Shown here one piece after another: positions 50,801-60,795 of a stretch of DNA of 64,000 bases (position 1 is the stretch's first letter; every line of letters begins with the position of its first letter). A program made the position numbers and the translations under genes. The notes below the pieces were generated by a model, which was given only the letters and a program-made list of their open reading frames with translations, was not told the origin of the DNA and ran no database searches. Origin of the DNA: Vreelandella piezotolerans (GTDB lineage: Bacteria > Pseudomonadota > Gammaproteobacteria > Pseudomonadales > Halomonadaceae); contig NZ_CP048602.1 of NCBI RefSeq assembly GCF_012427705.1, forward strand, positions 62,001 to 126,000. The letters are read 5' to 3'.

Positions 50801-51315
50801 CGGTTGAGTTTATGAATCCGTTCGGACGGCGTGATAATTTCCGTAATACGGATACCGTACTTATCTTCGATGACGACCACTTCGCCCTGGGCAATCAAAT
50901 AGCCGTTGATCAGGATATCCATAGGCTCCCCAGCAAGGCCCTCTAGCTCGATAACGGAGCCTTGCGCCAGCTCCAGGAGCTGTTTGATCGTGAGCTTCGT
51001 GCGGCCGAGTTCTACGGTCAGCTTGACCGGAATGTCCATGATCATCTCTAGATCACGGGAGGGGGCATTTCCTTGCTCACCGCTCAGTGGGCGAAACACC
51101 TCTTCGCTTGCAGACTTGGCTTGAGGCGCCTCTGGGGCGGGCTCATCCTCTGCATGAGACTGCTCGGCTGCTTCCTGCTCAGCCATGGCAGCTGCCCAGG
51201 GGTCCTCGTCTTCGCTGGCGGCATCCGCGTCAGACGACGGCTCTTCTTGCTCAGACATGGCTTCCGCCCAATCGTCATCAGAGACTTTTTGATCGGGTTT
51301 ATTAGGATCAGTCAT
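50797..51315 (-). CDS. fliN: FliN, flagellar switch protein
   Basis: A 172-residue switch (C-ring) protein. The C-terminal SpoA domain (about residues 88-172) is nearly canonical: IMDIPVKLTVELGRTKLTIK, then VIELEGLAGEPMDILINGYL and ITEIITPSERI. The N-terminal extension is acidic and holds two copies of a motif that occurs once in E. coli FliN: DDDWAEAMSEQE near 13-24 and DPWAAAMAEQE near 37-47. Overlaps fliM and fliO by ATGA junctions. Confidence 0.96.
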   Translation of the reverse strand: MTDPNKPDQKVSDDDWAEAMSEQEEPSSDADAASEDEDPWAAAMAEQEAAEQSHAEDEPAPEAPQAKSASEEVFRPLSGEQGNAPSRDLEMIMDIPVKLTVELGRTKLTIKQLLELAQGSVIELEGLAGEPMDILINGYLIAQGEVVVIEDKYGIRITEIITPSERIHKLNR

Positions 51316-52367
51316 GCTTTGGATTCCTTGGCTTTCTGTCGCGTTGAACCTTTAATAAAGTCCTTGGACGATACGTTATTCATAGCAGCATGGTCGATCA
51401 TGCGCAGTACCCGTAACGCGCGTTGCTGGCGCTGGCTACCGTACTCGCACTCCATGACGGGAACCCCATCGACACGTGCGGTAATCGTGTTAGGGATATC
51501 CACCGGCAAGACATCCCCTTTTTTCAGTCCCATGACCTGCGCAATACGGCTGGGAATTTGTGCAAACTCGGCCACCAGCTCTACTTCCGATTGGCGGAGT
51601 TCGCTTGCCATACGACGTGACCAGGAGCCGTCACTGTCATGATTACTATCGTTGATCGGGTTCACCAACAGGTCACGCAGCGGCTCGATCATGGCGTAGG
51701 GCATACAGATTTGAAAACTGCTCGAGAGGTTGCCAACTTCGATGTTGAATTTGGTATTCACCACGATCTCGTTGGGAGAGTTAGTGATGTTGGCAAACTT
51801 CGACTGCACTTCTGAGCGTAAAAAGTGGACATCGATGGGGTATACCACTTTCCAGGCTTCTTGATACGCATCGATCGCCAGATTCAATAATCGCTGAATG
51901 ATGCGCTGCTCGGTGTTGGTGAACTCACGCCCATCCGACTTGGTGACGAAACGTCCGTCGCCCCCAAATAGGTTGTCCACCACCATGAAAACCAAATTCG
52001 GTGGGAAAACCACCAGTCCAGAGCCTCGCAGCGGTTTCATCGATACGATATTGAGGTTGGTGGGTACCGGTACGTTGCGTGAAAAGTTGCTGAAGCTCTG
52101 ATAGCTAACAGACTCTACCGTGATGTCTGAGCTGCGCCGAATCAGGTTGAACAAGCCGTTGCGGAAATAACGCGCAAAACGCTCGTTGATAAAATCGAGC
52201 GCGTGAAGACGTTCACGAATGACCCGGTGCTGTGTCGACGGGTCATAAGGACGTATACGCGACTCATCCTGCGTTTGAGAAGACGCTACCGAGGGCTCGT
52301 CATCTCCGCTGACGCCTTTGAGTAAGGCATCGATCTCTTCCTGGGACAGTAGATCGTCCTGCGACAT
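51312..52367 (-). CDS. fliM: FliM, flagellar switch protein
   Basis: A 351-residue switch protein. N-terminus MSQDDLLSQEEIDALLKGV is the CheY-P binding helix; the middle GGXXG-like domain includes RFARYFRNGLFNLIRRSSDI and LVFMVVDNLFGGDGRF; the C-terminal SpoA domain includes LKKGDVLPVDIPNTITARVD. Slightly longer than E. coli FliM (334), with a basic tail. It starts 20 bases after fliL. Confidence 0.97.
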   Translation of the reverse strand: MSQDDLLSQEEIDALLKGVSGDDEPSVASSQTQDESRIRPYDPSTQHRVIRERLHALDFINERFARYFRNGLFNLIRRSSDITVESVSYQSFSNFSRNVPVPTNLNIVSMKPLRGSGLVVFPPNLVFMVVDNLFGGDGRFVTKSDGREFTNTEQRIIQRLLNLAIDAYQEAWKVVYPIDVHFLRSEVQSKFANITNSPNEIVVNTKFNIEVGNLSSSFQICMPYAMIEPLRDLLVNPINDSNHDSDGSWSRRMASELRQSEVELVAEFAQIPSRIAQVMGLKKGDVLPVDIPNTITARVDGVPVMECEYGSQRQQRALRVLRMIDHAAMNNVSSKDFIKGSTRQKAKESKA

Positions 52368-52387
52368 GAACGGCTCCGTTCCCTAGG

Positions 52388-52864
52388 TTATTGCACAATG
52401 AATTCGGTAAACAGCACTTCCCGAAGGTCTAGCGGGGGCTGGTTTTCCGTCAGTGGAACGCTCAAGCGGTTAATGATTTCTTGGGCGAGCGTCTCTTTGC
52501 CTTCTGTCGAGGTCAGCTGGTTGGCTTGCTTGCCTGAGAGCAGAATGAGCAGACGGCTGCGAACTTGCGGCATGTGCTCTTCGATGAGTGCTTTACTTTG
52601 TTCGTTACCCACACGCAGGGTAATACCCGCGTAAAGTAGGCGCGATCCAAAGCGGTCATCCGCAAGATTGACGGTAAAGGGTTCGATCTGCGTAAACACC
52701 GGAGGCGTGTGTGCGACCGTTTGCTGTTGGGTTTCTCCATCGGTGCTGCCGTCACGCTGGTCGAGCACGAGGTAGATCGCCGCCGCTGCACCTGCTGACG
52801 AGAGCAAGACAAGAATGATCATTACCCAAAGCAGTTTTTTTGATCCGCCGCTTGATTCTGCCAT
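52388..52864 (-). CDS. fliL: FliL, basal body-associated protein
   Basis: A 158-residue protein with one N-terminal transmembrane helix (KKLLWVMIILVLLSSAGAAA) and a periplasmic domain ending VPLTENQPPLDLREVLFTEF. It surrounds the stator and supports torque or mechanosensing in studied species. I choose ATG 52864 (GGGA upstream), but starts at 52876 or 52885 are possible. A 158-base gap to fliK with a weak hairpin suggests an internal start or stop of transcription. Confidence 0.9.
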   Translation of the reverse strand: MAESSGGSKKLLWVMIILVLLSSAGAAAAIYLVLDQRDGSTDGETQQQTVAHTPPVFTQIEPFTVNLADDRFGSRLLYAGITLRVGNEQSKALIEEHMPQVRSRLLILLSGKQANQLTSTEGKETLAQEIINRLSVPLTENQPPLDLREVLFTEFIVQ

Positions 52865-52946
52865 TGTTGTTCCCATGATGTTCACGCATGACGCTAGCCA
52901 AGCATTATGCCTAACGCGGGTGATGGTGAAGAAACGAACAGGCTTC

Positions 52947-52975
52947 CTTGGGGAGCCTATCTTTTGGTTTAGTTA
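52947..52975 (-). terminator. Weak hairpin after fliK
   Basis: On the minus strand AGGCTCCCCAAGGAAGCCT forms a short stem-loop but the following bases (GTTCGTTTC) are only partly T-rich. It may be a terminator or attenuator for fliK; the evidence is slight. Confidence 0.35.
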
Positions 52976-53022
52976 ATTAACCCGATCATGACGACATAGG
53001 TCATGCCAAACGCCGAGGCGAC

Positions 53023-54306
53023 TTAAGCATAGAGATCGACGCGTCCATCCAGGGTTACCGGCGTGCTGTCCAACGTGGCTGTTGGCCCATTACTTTCGAC
53101 GTCGTTGCCGTCAATCAGCCCGCCGCCGCCATTACCCTGCTGGGCAAAGGCTTGTTCATTGGAAGCGTTTTGCTCACCCACTGACGTTTCACCCAGTGAA
53201 ATGCCTTGTTCGGCCAGCGCGTCGCGTAGTTGCGGAATCGCCTGCTCCAATACCTGACGAACCTGCGCATGAGCCGATAAGAAGTGCGCCTGGGCACCGT
53301 GTTCGGTCATTTTCAATGAAATGGAGAGCGGGCCAAGTTCGGCGGGGTGCAGTTTCATCTGAATGTGTTGCTCCCCCCCTCGCTGAGCAAATTGAACGAG
53401 TTGCTGACCGAGCTGGGATGGCCACGCCGGATGCGATACGGGAGTACCGATCGAGGAGGGGAGCGAGGTGCCCGATGGAACGGCAGCAGGGGCAGGAGTG
53501 CCATGAACATTAGGCACGTTGAGTGCTAGTTCGCTGGCGCTACCCAGCCGCGCAGCTGTGTCATTAGCGCCATTGCTGACCGCCAAGGCACTCGTCATTG
53601 CCTCACTACTGACGCGAAGTTGAGATGCATTCATTTGCGCAGCCGATGCCGTCAGCGTGCTGTATGTGGCAGGCTGACTGCTCGAGGATGCATGAGCCGT
53701 AGAGTTGGCGGCGAGCAGTGAGACGATGTGCTGGTTGCGGGACTCAAGTGTAGAGTCACCGGCCGAGCCTGTGCCGGCAGCGAGTTGCTGATAAGCAGCG
53801 ACTAACGCGGCAGCATCTTGTTGGCTTATCGCTAACTGTTCGGCAATATCAGCAATCGACACGGTCTCAGCCGTGACGTCGCGGGATTGAGTCGTTGCAT
53901 CACTGAAGGCTGCGACCAGCGCAAGACGACTGGAAATTTCGTCAAGCGATGATGGTGAGGTCTCTCCGGTGCTGCTGAGCATGCCGGGCAGAGCGGCTAG
54001 CTGGTCGGCGCTGGGTTGCTCTGCGTTGTGTAGCTGCGCGAGCAGCGTCGCGAGCTCTTCTTGGTCGAGCTCAATGCCTAGTGACTCCAATAGCGAGGCG
54101 AACTCCTTCAGAGCAGCCGATGCCTGTGAGGCGGATGTCGCACCGGTAGCGAGTTCTTGCGGCAGGCGTGGCTGTCCTTCATTCGCCTGAAGCATGGCTT
54201 GGCGGAAAAGACCGTTGCTGGAGAGGCTTTGAGCCCCGGTTGCCTGTGAAGCCGACATGCCATTGCCTTGGCTAGGACTCGCAGAAAGTAACAGTTGAAT
54301 ATTCAT
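53023..54306 (-). CDS. fliK: FliK, hook-length control protein
   Basis: A 427-residue protein: a long Ser/Ala/Gln-rich, low-complexity N-terminal ruler region (about 1-300) and a compact C-terminal Flg_hook domain with the conserved LGQQLVQFAQRGGEQHIQMK and HPAELGPLSISLKMTEHGAQ. It is secreted during hook growth and switches export specificity through FlhB. Starts with MNIQLLLSASPSQGNGMSAS. Twenty-two bases after fliJ. Confidence 0.93.
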   Translation of the reverse strand: MNIQLLLSASPSQGNGMSASQATGAQSLSSNGLFRQAMLQANEGQPRLPQELATGATSASQASAALKEFASLLESLGIELDQEELATLLAQLHNAEQPSADQLAALPGMLSSTGETSPSSLDEISSRLALVAAFSDATTQSRDVTAETVSIADIAEQLAISQQDAAALVAAYQQLAAGTGSAGDSTLESRNQHIVSLLAANSTAHASSSSQPATYSTLTASAAQMNASQLRVSSEAMTSALAVSNGANDTAARLGSASELALNVPNVHGTPAPAAVPSGTSLPSSIGTPVSHPAWPSQLGQQLVQFAQRGGEQHIQMKLHPAELGPLSISLKMTEHGAQAHFLSAHAQVRQVLEQAIPQLRDALAEQGISLGETSVGEQNASNEQAFAQQGNGGGGLIDGNDVESNGPTATLDSTPVTLDGRVDLYA

Positions 54307-54328
54307 GAATAGGCTTCCTGACGCGACG

Positions 54329-54781
54329 CTAAAGGGGTTTGTCAGACTGTTGGCGAGCCAGACGATTAGTGACCATGTCGTCGCTCGCTTTCTGCTCGTG
54401 ACGCGCTTGTCGGCGGTGCTCTTCTAATAACCGGCGCGAGGCCAGTGTATCGTAAGAGGAGAGTTTGCGCTGCTCCTGTTGCCAGTGCTGTTGGCTTTGT
54501 TGCACGCGCTTTTGCTGCGCCGCTAGCGCCTGTCGGGCACGGCTAAGAGCAGCATCCAGTGACGCCAAGAACTGTTGATAATTGTACATGGTAGCGGGGT
54601 CGATGCCGTCACGCATGGCTTGCTGTAAACGCTCGGCGTACTCCGCCCGATAGCGATTGAGCGACTGTAGCTGCGCTTCGGTTTGCTGCTGAGTTTGGCG
54701 CTCTTGCGCCAGCAGTTTGCCGGCTTGGTCGCGTGCATCGCGGGCAAGGTCTGTCAGCATATCGAGCTGTTGATGACTCAT
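54329..54781 (-). CDS. fliJ: FliJ, flagellar export chaperone
   Basis: A 150-residue coiled-coil protein (ARDQAGKLLAQERQTQQQTE and ALSRARQALAAQQKRVQQSQ), the usual size and composition. FliJ sits in the centre of the FliI hexamer and links it to FlhA. Begins directly next to the fliI stop with no gap. Confidence 0.9.
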   Translation of the reverse strand: MSHQQLDMLTDLARDARDQAGKLLAQERQTQQQTEAQLQSLNRYRAEYAERLQQAMRDGIDPATMYNYQQFLASLDAALSRARQALAAQQKRVQQSQQHWQQEQRKLSSYDTLASRRLLEEHRRQARHEQKASDDMVTNRLARQQSDKPL

Positions 54782-56170
54782 TTAGCCTCCCACTACCGTG
54801 TGCAGGGCTTGGCGGGACTCCTCAAGCGGCGCACACTCCTCGATATTTTGTTGAAGAAATCGCTCTAAATCAGGAAAGCGATTGACGGCTTCGTCTAGCC
54901 GAGGGTCATGCCCAGGGCTGTAGGCTCCCACGCTGATCAAATCGCGGTTGCGTTGATAGCGTGAAAAGAGTTGTTTGAACGTTCGCGCTTTCTGCTGCTG
55001 TTCTTGCGTCACGATGGCAGTCATCGCACGACTGATAGACGCTTCTATGTCGATGGCAGGGTAGTGGCCTGCTTCGGCCAGTGTGCGTGATAACACGATA
55101 TGGCCATCCAAGATCGCCCTGGCCGAATCGGCGATAGGGTCCTGCTGGTCATCTCCCTCGGTGAGTACGGTATAGAACGCCGTAATCGAGCCGCCGCCTC
55201 GCTCCGCATTTCCCGCCCGCTCGACCAAGCCAGGCAATTTGGCGAACACCGATGGCGGATACCCTTTCGTGGCGGGCGGTTCGCCGATGGCGAGCGCGAT
55301 TTCCCGCTGGGCCATGGCATAGCGCGTTAGCGAGTCCATGATCAGCAACACGTTGCGCCCAGCGTCGCGGAACCCTTCGGCAATGCGCGTGGCGTAAGCG
55401 GCCCCCTGCAATCGTTGGAGGGGCGACGTGTCGGCAGGGGCGGCGACGACCACGGCGCGTCGACGGCCCTCTGGACCCAAAATATTGTCGATGAAATCCT
55501 GCACTTCGCGGCCACGCTCGCCGATCAAGCCAACCACGATCACATCGGCTTGGGTATAGCGTGCCATCATACCCAGCAGTACCGATTTACCGACGCCAGA
55601 GCCAGCGAATAGCCCCATGCGTTGGCCTCGGCCTACGCTAAGCAGTGCGTTGATGGCGCGGATACCAACATCGATCTGTGACTCTATGGGCGCTCGAGAC
55701 AGTGGGTTGAGCGGTCGAGACTGCAGGGTCGTGCGGGGTGCCTCTTCGACGCTTTCACGGTCGTCGAGCGGGTTACCGTTACCATCGAGCACGCGCCCCA
55801 GCAGTTCGTCGCCGACTGGGAAGCGACGAGCACTATGCCCGTTGCCATCGACCAAGGGCGTCACCCGTGCGCCTGGCATCAAGCCAGAAATTTCTTCCAG
55901 CGGCATCAGGTAAAGCTTATCGCCCGAGAAGCCAACGACTTCGGCTTCGGCATGCTTATCACTGTCGTTCAGGCGGCCATCGGCGCCCGGAAGTTCGATT
56001 TGGCAGGCGCTGCCAACCGCCACACGTAACCCGACTACTTCGATCACCATGCCCGTTGCGCGCACCACGCGACCGCTGGTGCGGTAATACGGTAGCCTTC
56101 CCACGCGCTGAGTCGTGCGTTGGAGAGCTTTTTGCCATCGGTGCTGATGCGGGCAACGTAAATGGTTCAT
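54782..56170 (-). CDS. fliI: FliI, flagellum-specific ATPase
   Basis: A 462-residue type III export ATPase from ATG 56170 (GGGAG nine bases upstream); a longer frame to 56254 would run into fliH. Walker A is [15 protein letters not shown], Walker B lies in [19 protein letters not shown], and [20 protein letters not shown] is diagnostic. The N-terminal beta-barrel and C-terminal ATPase domains look complete. Energises unfolding and delivery of exported proteins. Confidence 0.96.
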   Translation of the reverse strand: MNHLRCPHQHRWQKALQRTTQRVGRLPYYRTSGRVVRATGMVIEVVGLRVAVGSACQIELPGADGRLNDSDKHAEAEVVGFSGDKLYLMPLEEISGLMPGARVTPLVDGNGHSARRFPVGDELLGRVLDGNGNPLDDRESVEEAPRTTLQSRPLNPLSRAPIESQIDVGIRAINALLSVGRGQRMGLFAGSGVGKSVLLGMMARYTQADVIVVGLIGERGREVQDFIDNILGPEGRRRAVVVAAPADTSPLQRLQGAAYATRIAEGFRDAGRNVLLIMDSLTRYAMAQREIALAIGEPPATKGYPPSVFAKLPGLVERAGNAERGGGSITAFYTVLTEGDDQQDPIADSARAILDGHIVLSRTLAEAGHYPAIDIEASISRAMTAIVTQEQQQKARTFKQLFSRYQRNRDLISVGAYSPGHDPRLDEAVNRFPDLERFLQQNIEECAPLEESRQALHTVVGG

Positions 56171-56174
56171 GGCA

Positions 56175-56936
56175 TTATGCTCCCGATGATGGCGCGCTGT
56201 GGCGCTTACGGAGCTGAGCTTGGACGCTCTGCCAACGGCTTTCGAACGTGGCATCCAATTCGCCCTGGGCGCTGGTCAAGCGACAGCCGCCACGTGCCAG
56301 CTGGTCATCCGGCTGCAGCGTCCAACTGGCCGCTTCTAGCTCGCTGCCTAAGTGCTCAGCGACGAGTTCATGGTCAGCGGGGTTGAGCCATAGCCGTTGG
56401 CTGCCAACGAGCGGAGGCTCGGTGTGCAGCAGCTCTCGCACGATGGCGAGAATATGGTCGGGATGGTCTGCCAATGCCTCGCCTGCCAACTGCTTGCCGG
56501 TGATCAAAGCAAGCTCTACCAGGTCGTGAGCAATGGTGTCGTCAAGGCGCTCAAGAGCATCGGAGAACTGTTTAGCTAACGCCGCCAGAGGTGTCACGCT
56601 CTGGCGGATTTGTTCGTTGAGCTCTTGCACGGCATGCTCGCGGCCTTCGCTAAGGCCTTGGGCATACCCCTCTTCATGTCCGCGCGCCAGCCCTGCCTGG
56701 TACCCCTCTTCTTCGGCGGCTTTGCGCAGTCGTTCGTAAATGTCTTTGCGCTCTTGCTCTTCACGTACCCGCGCTTCCTCTGCTGCGCGCCGTGCCGCCT
56801 CGACTTTTCGCTGGTGTTCGTTAGGCACTTTGCCATGGCTGTCGAATTGTGAGCGGCGGGTCGAGGTCAGCTCGTCCATTTGCCAACGTCGCCAATCTCC
56901 GTGACGGTCAAACTCGGGAGCATGCGTATTAGACAT
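56175..56936 (-). CDS. fliH: FliH, negative regulator of FliI
   Basis: A 253-residue protein that forms FliH2FliI complexes. The N-terminus [20 protein letters not shown] has the paired tryptophans (W15, W18) used to bind FliN and FlhA. Then follow a charged coiled-coil ([20 protein letters not shown]), a glycine-repeat helix ([20 protein letters not shown]) and the C-terminal FliI-binding domain. Overlaps fliG by eight bases; four bases precede fliI. Confidence 0.92.
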   Translation of the reverse strand: MSNTHAPEFDRHGDWRRWQMDELTSTRRSQFDSHGKVPNEHQRKVEAARRAAEEARVREEQERKDIYERLRKAAEEEGYQAGLARGHEEGYAQGLSEGREHAVQELNEQIRQSVTPLAALAKQFSDALERLDDTIAHDLVELALITGKQLAGEALADHPDHILAIVRELLHTEPPLVGSQRLWLNPADHELVAEHLGSELEAASWTLQPDDQLARGGCRLTSAQGELDATFESRWQSVQAQLRKRHSAPSSGA

Positions 56937-57933
56937 ACTCGTCGTCTCCACCTGCTAGGACGATTTCACCTGAATCAGCCAGGCGGCGAACGATTTGTAG
57001 AATCGCTTTCTGCTCGGTTTCTACCTGGGAAACGCGAATGGGGCCACGGGCTTCCATGTCTTCGCGAACCAAGTCGGCAGCACGCTGGGACATGTTGCGC
57101 AGGAATTTGTCCACCAGCGCGTCTTGGGCTCCCTTGAGTGCCACCACCAAGGAGTTCGTCTCGACTTCTTGCAGCACCATCTGAATGGCACGGTTGTCCA
57201 GGTCCAGCAAGTTCTCGAACAGGAACATCTCGTCGATGATTTTCTGGGCAAGATCTTCGCTGTGCGAACGAACGGTCTCGATGGCCACTTCTTCCTGAGA
57301 CGAATTCATCAGGTTGAGGATCTCGGCCGCCGTTCTTACGCCGCCCATTTTGCTACGCTTGAGGTTCTGGCCATCGAGCATACTGCTGAGCACCTCGGTG
57401 AGCTCCTGCAGAGCGGCAGGCTGAACGCCGCTGAACGTGGCAATCCGCAGGACGACATCGTTACGCAACTTCTCTTCGAACAGCTCGAGAATATCGGCCG
57501 CCTGATGACGATCCAGGTGTACCAGGATGGTCGCAATGATCTGCGGGTGCTCGTCGCGGATAAGCTCCGATACCATGGATGCTTCCATCAGGTTCAGGGC
57601 ATCGATACCCGAGTTTTCGCCCGTAGATTCGAGAATGTCCTCGATGAGGCTGGTGGCTCGCTCACTGCCCAGCGCCTTGGTCAGCACCGACCGAATGTGT
57701 TCGCTTGAGTTGAGGTTCAGGGCCACGAACTCTTCGGTCTCGCGATGGAAGGCTTCTAGCACGGCTTTCATGTCTTCATGGGAGACTTGGTGAAGCCGCG
57801 CCATTTCGGTACTGATCTCTTGCACTTCGCTGGCGCTGAGGAATTTGAACACCTCTGCGGCGCTGTCTTCATCCAGCGCCAGCAGGAGAATGGCGCTTTT
57901 ACGAGCGCCGCTCATTTCGGCAATGCTAGTCAT
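56929..57933 (-). CDS. fliG: FliG, flagellar motor switch protein
   Basis: A 334-residue switch protein with the usual armadillo-type N, M and C domains: KSAILLLALDEDSAAEVFKF at the N-terminus, EHPQIIATILVHLDRHQAAD in the middle, and the torque domain FLRNMSQRAADLVREDMEAR with its charged residues, near 280-300. Normal length (E. coli 331). Overlaps fliF and fliH by eight bases each. Confidence 0.97.
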   Translation of the reverse strand: MTSIAEMSGARKSAILLLALDEDSAAEVFKFLSASEVQEISTEMARLHQVSHEDMKAVLEAFHRETEEFVALNLNSSEHIRSVLTKALGSERATSLIEDILESTGENSGIDALNLMEASMVSELIRDEHPQIIATILVHLDRHQAADILELFEEKLRNDVVLRIATFSGVQPAALQELTEVLSSMLDGQNLKRSKMGGVRTAAEILNLMNSSQEEVAIETVRSHSEDLAQKIIDEMFLFENLLDLDNRAIQMVLQEVETNSLVVALKGAQDALVDKFLRNMSQRAADLVREDMEARGPIRVSQVETEQKAILQIVRRLADSGEIVLAGGDDEYV

Positions 57934-59683
57934 TGGCGTTCATCCAACTGCGAATGATCATCGCGACCATACGGGGGTCTTCCTGAGCCATCTCTCGCAG
58001 ATCGTTAAGGTTGTGTTCGTAGAGCGACGTTTTGCGACGGCGCTTGGGCTTGCTGCTGTAGGTGTCTTCCTCGTCGCCATCACTCTCACTCTCCTGCTCG
58101 TCCTCTTCATCTCCTATGCGTGTACTCAGCGTTCCTCCAGGCATGGCAGCCGCCATCACCGGAGGTTGCGTGTAGCGCTTGATCAGCGGGCGCAAAATCA
58201 GCCAATAGAGTAGCAAGGCGGCAATAGCGACAAGAAGGTAGCGGCCCAGCGTCGTCGCCATGGCGATGTTGTCGGGGTGCTGCCACCACACCGGTTCGAT
58301 GCGAGTCTCGTCATCGGCGGCAAAGGGCGTATTCACGACTTCGACTTGGTCGCCTCGTAGCTCAGAGAATCCCATGGCCTGCTGAACAAGGCGTTCGATC
58401 TGGGCGATCTCCTCGGCGCTGAGAGCCACCTGTTCTACCTCGCCCTCTTCATTGGTCACGCGTCGGAAATTGACAACGACCGCTGCAGAGAGCCTTTGGA
58501 CTTGGCCCAGGCGATGCTGAACGTGCTCGATGCTGCGGTCGACTTCGTAATTCACCACGTCTTCTTGACGCAGGTTGCGCAGCGCACCGGGCTCGGCATC
58601 GTCGTTCCCATCGCCCTCTTCTGCATCTGGCTGATTGATGGGGGAGGGAGCGACACCTGGCGGAGTATTGCTGAGCGCGCCAGGAATGCCGGTCGCTAAC
58701 GGGTCTTCGCCATCGTACGACAGGCTCAGCTGGCGACTGCGTACGGCGGACTCGTTAGGTGCTTGGTTGGGGCTATAGCGCTCGGAGGTTTGCTCACGAC
58801 GCGAAAAATCGATTTGAGCCGCTACCTGGGCGCGTACATTGTCGCTGCCCATGATAGGCGACAGGATGTTTTCGATCCGCTGCTGGTAAGAGCGTTCGAC
58901 TTCCGTGATATAGGCCAGCTGAGTGCCGTCTAGATCGTTGCCTTGGGCGCTGTTGGCTGTCAGTAGACGCCCGTTTTGATCGACGACGGTGACGTCCTCA
59001 ATGGCGAGTTCGGGCACGCTGCTGGACACCATGTGGACGATGGCGCTCACCTGACCCTCACCCAGTACCCGCCCAGGTAACAGAGTGAGCACGACGGATG
59101 CCTTGGCAGGCTCCCGGTCGCGGATGAAGACCGACGGCTTCGCCATGGAAAGATGCACTCGGACGCGTTCGACGGGCCCCAGCGACTCGATGGACCGGGC
59201 AAGCTCACCTTCCAGTCCACGTTGGAAGTTGACCTGCTCAGCAAACTGGCTAATACCGAACGCCTGCGTTTCCATGAGCTCTAGACCCAGGTTACCCCCT
59301 TGCGGTAGACCCTGTTCGGCCAGTTGAAGGCGCAGGGTGTGCACTTGGTCGCTGGGTACCAGCAGGGCTTGGCCACCCTGGCTGAACTGATAGGGAACGC
59401 CACGGGTATCTAGCTCTGTAATGATTCGGCCGCCGTCAGCTTCGCTGAGGTTGCTATAAAGCACCCGGTAGTCGGGACTGCTGGCCCACATGAAGAGGGC
59501 GGCCACAATCGCGATAGACGCAGCAGCGGCCACCAAAACGACCACAAGCGGATTGCCGCGCAACTGCTTCATAGTGCGCTCAAAAACCGATGGGCTGTTG
59601 GTGTCGTTCTCTGCAGCTCCGCTACGCGGAGGGCTTTGTGTCGTGCTGTTTTGACGGCCTGCCGTCGCACCCGTTTCGCTCAT
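57926..59683 (-). CDS. fliF: FliF, MS-ring protein
   Basis: A 585-residue MS-ring protein from ATG 59683, with GGAGGG upstream; the longer frame to 59761 is not needed. Two transmembrane helices: VVVLVAAAASIAIVAALFMW and LGRYLLVAIAALLLYWLILR; between them the YscJ-like periplasmic domain (DYRVLYSNLSEADGGRIITE, GVPYQFSQGGQALLVPSDQV, KASVVLTLLPGRVL) and a long acidic loop. The C-terminal FliG-binding helix is NLNDLREMAQEDPRMVAMII. The first gene of the series. Confidence 0.96.
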   Translation of the reverse strand: MSETGATAGRQNSTTQSPPRSGAAENDTNSPSVFERTMKQLRGNPLVVVLVAAAASIAIVAALFMWASSPDYRVLYSNLSEADGGRIITELDTRGVPYQFSQGGQALLVPSDQVHTLRLQLAEQGLPQGGNLGLELMETQAFGISQFAEQVNFQRGLEGELARSIESLGPVERVRVHLSMAKPSVFIRDREPAKASVVLTLLPGRVLGEGQVSAIVHMVSSSVPELAIEDVTVVDQNGRLLTANSAQGNDLDGTQLAYITEVERSYQQRIENILSPIMGSDNVRAQVAAQIDFSRREQTSERYSPNQAPNESAVRSRQLSLSYDGEDPLATGIPGALSNTPPGVAPSPINQPDAEEGDGNDDAEPGALRNLRQEDVVNYEVDRSIEHVQHRLGQVQRLSAAVVVNFRRVTNEEGEVEQVALSAEEIAQIERLVQQAMGFSELRGDQVEVVNTPFAADDETRIEPVWWQHPDNIAMATTLGRYLLVAIAALLLYWLILRPLIKRYTQPPVMAAAMPGGTLSTRIGDEEDEQESESDGDEEDTYSSKPKRRRKTSLYEHNLNDLREMAQEDPRMVAMIIRSWMNAND

Positions 59684-59939
59684 GCGTCCCTCCAGATGGG
59701 AAGGCAAAACGGGGGTCGACCAAGGCGCATCACCAAAGAAGGCATAGGCTATATCCGTCAATCGCGGTTATCCGCTGAAAGAATGAAGCGGAATTGTGAT
59801 GGACGCCATTATCCTGGGGGGCGTCAACCATAAATGAACGAAAAGCTTGGCTTTTCACACGCATTTGTACGTATGAGGCTTTTCGTACCGATGGTAGGCT
59901 TGCGGCATTAAATGGCCACCCGCAAATTGAGGCAAGTGT

Positions 59940-60266
59940 ATGAGTTCACCTTCCATACAGTCTGCGCTGCAGCAGATGCAAGGGCTCGCCGCCCAGGCGG
60001 CTCAGCCGATCAAGGGCGAGCAGCTAACGACGTCGGTTGGGCAGTCGGGCTTTGGTAGTGAGCTGCAGGCTTCTATTCAGCGTATCAATCGTTTACAGCA
60101 GTCGGCCAACGCGAAAGCGATGGCGTTTCAGGCTGGTGAGCCGAACGTCGAACTGAACGATGTCATGGTCGATATGCAGAAAGCGAGCGTGGCCTTTCAA
60201 ATGGGTATGCAGGTACGCAATCGTTTAGTGACCGCATACCGCGACGTTATGAATATGCAGGTGTAA
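59940..60266 (+). CDS. fliE: FliE, MS-ring/rod junction protein
   Basis: A 108-residue small basal-body protein. The C-terminal VELNDVMVDMQKASVAFQMG and MQVRNRLVTAYRDVMNMQV segments are characteristic. It joins the MS ring and the rod and is among the first exported proteins. As in enteric bacteria it is divergent from fliF, separated by 256 bases that I could not read for a definite promoter. Confidence 0.95.
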   Translation: MSSPSIQSALQQMQGLAAQAAQPIKGEQLTTSVGQSGFGSELQASIQRINRLQQSANAKAMAFQAGEPNVELNDVMVDMQKASVAFQMGMQVRNRLVTAYRDVMNMQV

Positions 60267-60337
60267 GGCGTTTAGCTTAAGCCGAGAGGGTGGTCGGCTG
60301 ACACGATGCCGACGCTCTTGGCCGTGCGCTGCTACCG

Positions 60338-60694
60338 TTACGCTTGTGAAGAGATAAGCTTGCCTTGCAGTTCCTCCAGGCGTTCGGCCATTTGTAATAT
60401 CTCTTCTGCGGGGATTTGGCGTATCACATCGCCCGTTTCTCGATCGATCACTCGGGTGATGATGCGCGATGAATCCTCACTGATGTCGAATTCAAGCCCA
60501 CGAGGGCGCATGACATCGTTGATGCGCTGGATAGGTTCCACCAGCTCTTCTCTGGTCGCGGGTTGAGTGTCTGAGGGTGCTGGCTGGAGGGGGGTAGGCG
60601 TGATCGCAATGAGGCTGGAATCATGGCGTGAGCGCTCCTGCGGCAGTGCGGCGACGAGTGATGAGGCGATTGAATCAACGATGAATGGGCCCAT
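60338..60694 (-). CDS. flaG: FlaG-family flagellar protein
   Basis: A 118-residue protein from the ATG at 60694 (GGGAGG upstream), or two codons longer from a TTG. A variable N-terminus is followed by the FlaG core (about 55-105): EELVEPIQRINDVMRP, LEFDISEDSSRIITRVIDRE, TGDVIRQIPAEEILQMAERL. FlaG affects filament length in several genera; its exact action is not known. A sigma-28 promoter lies upstream. Convergent with fliE. Confidence 0.88.
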   Translation of the reverse strand: MGPFIVDSIASSLVAALPQERSRHDSSLIAITPTPLQPAPSDTQPATREELVEPIQRINDVMRPRGLEFDISEDSSRIITRVIDRETGDVIRQIPAEEILQMAERLEELQGKLISSQA

Positions 60695-60795
60695 ATACAA
60701 CGTTCCTCCCTAAGCGAAGCCAGTCATGGCTAGGTAGCGTAACCGAGTAAAGGCGTGAGGCCGTTTACCGTTCGGTGATGAGCCTCTTCACAAGT

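Noticed and set aside
59869..59887. Inverted repeat GTACG...CGTAC in the fliE-fliF gap
   Set aside because: The arms are only five bases and no matching site was seen at other flagellar promoters.
59892..59907. Sigma-54-like TGGTAGGCTTGCGGCA before fliE
   Set aside because: GG and GC are spaced by ten, but the -24 and -12 elements have several mismatches and the gene arrangement suggests an FlhDC-type system instead.
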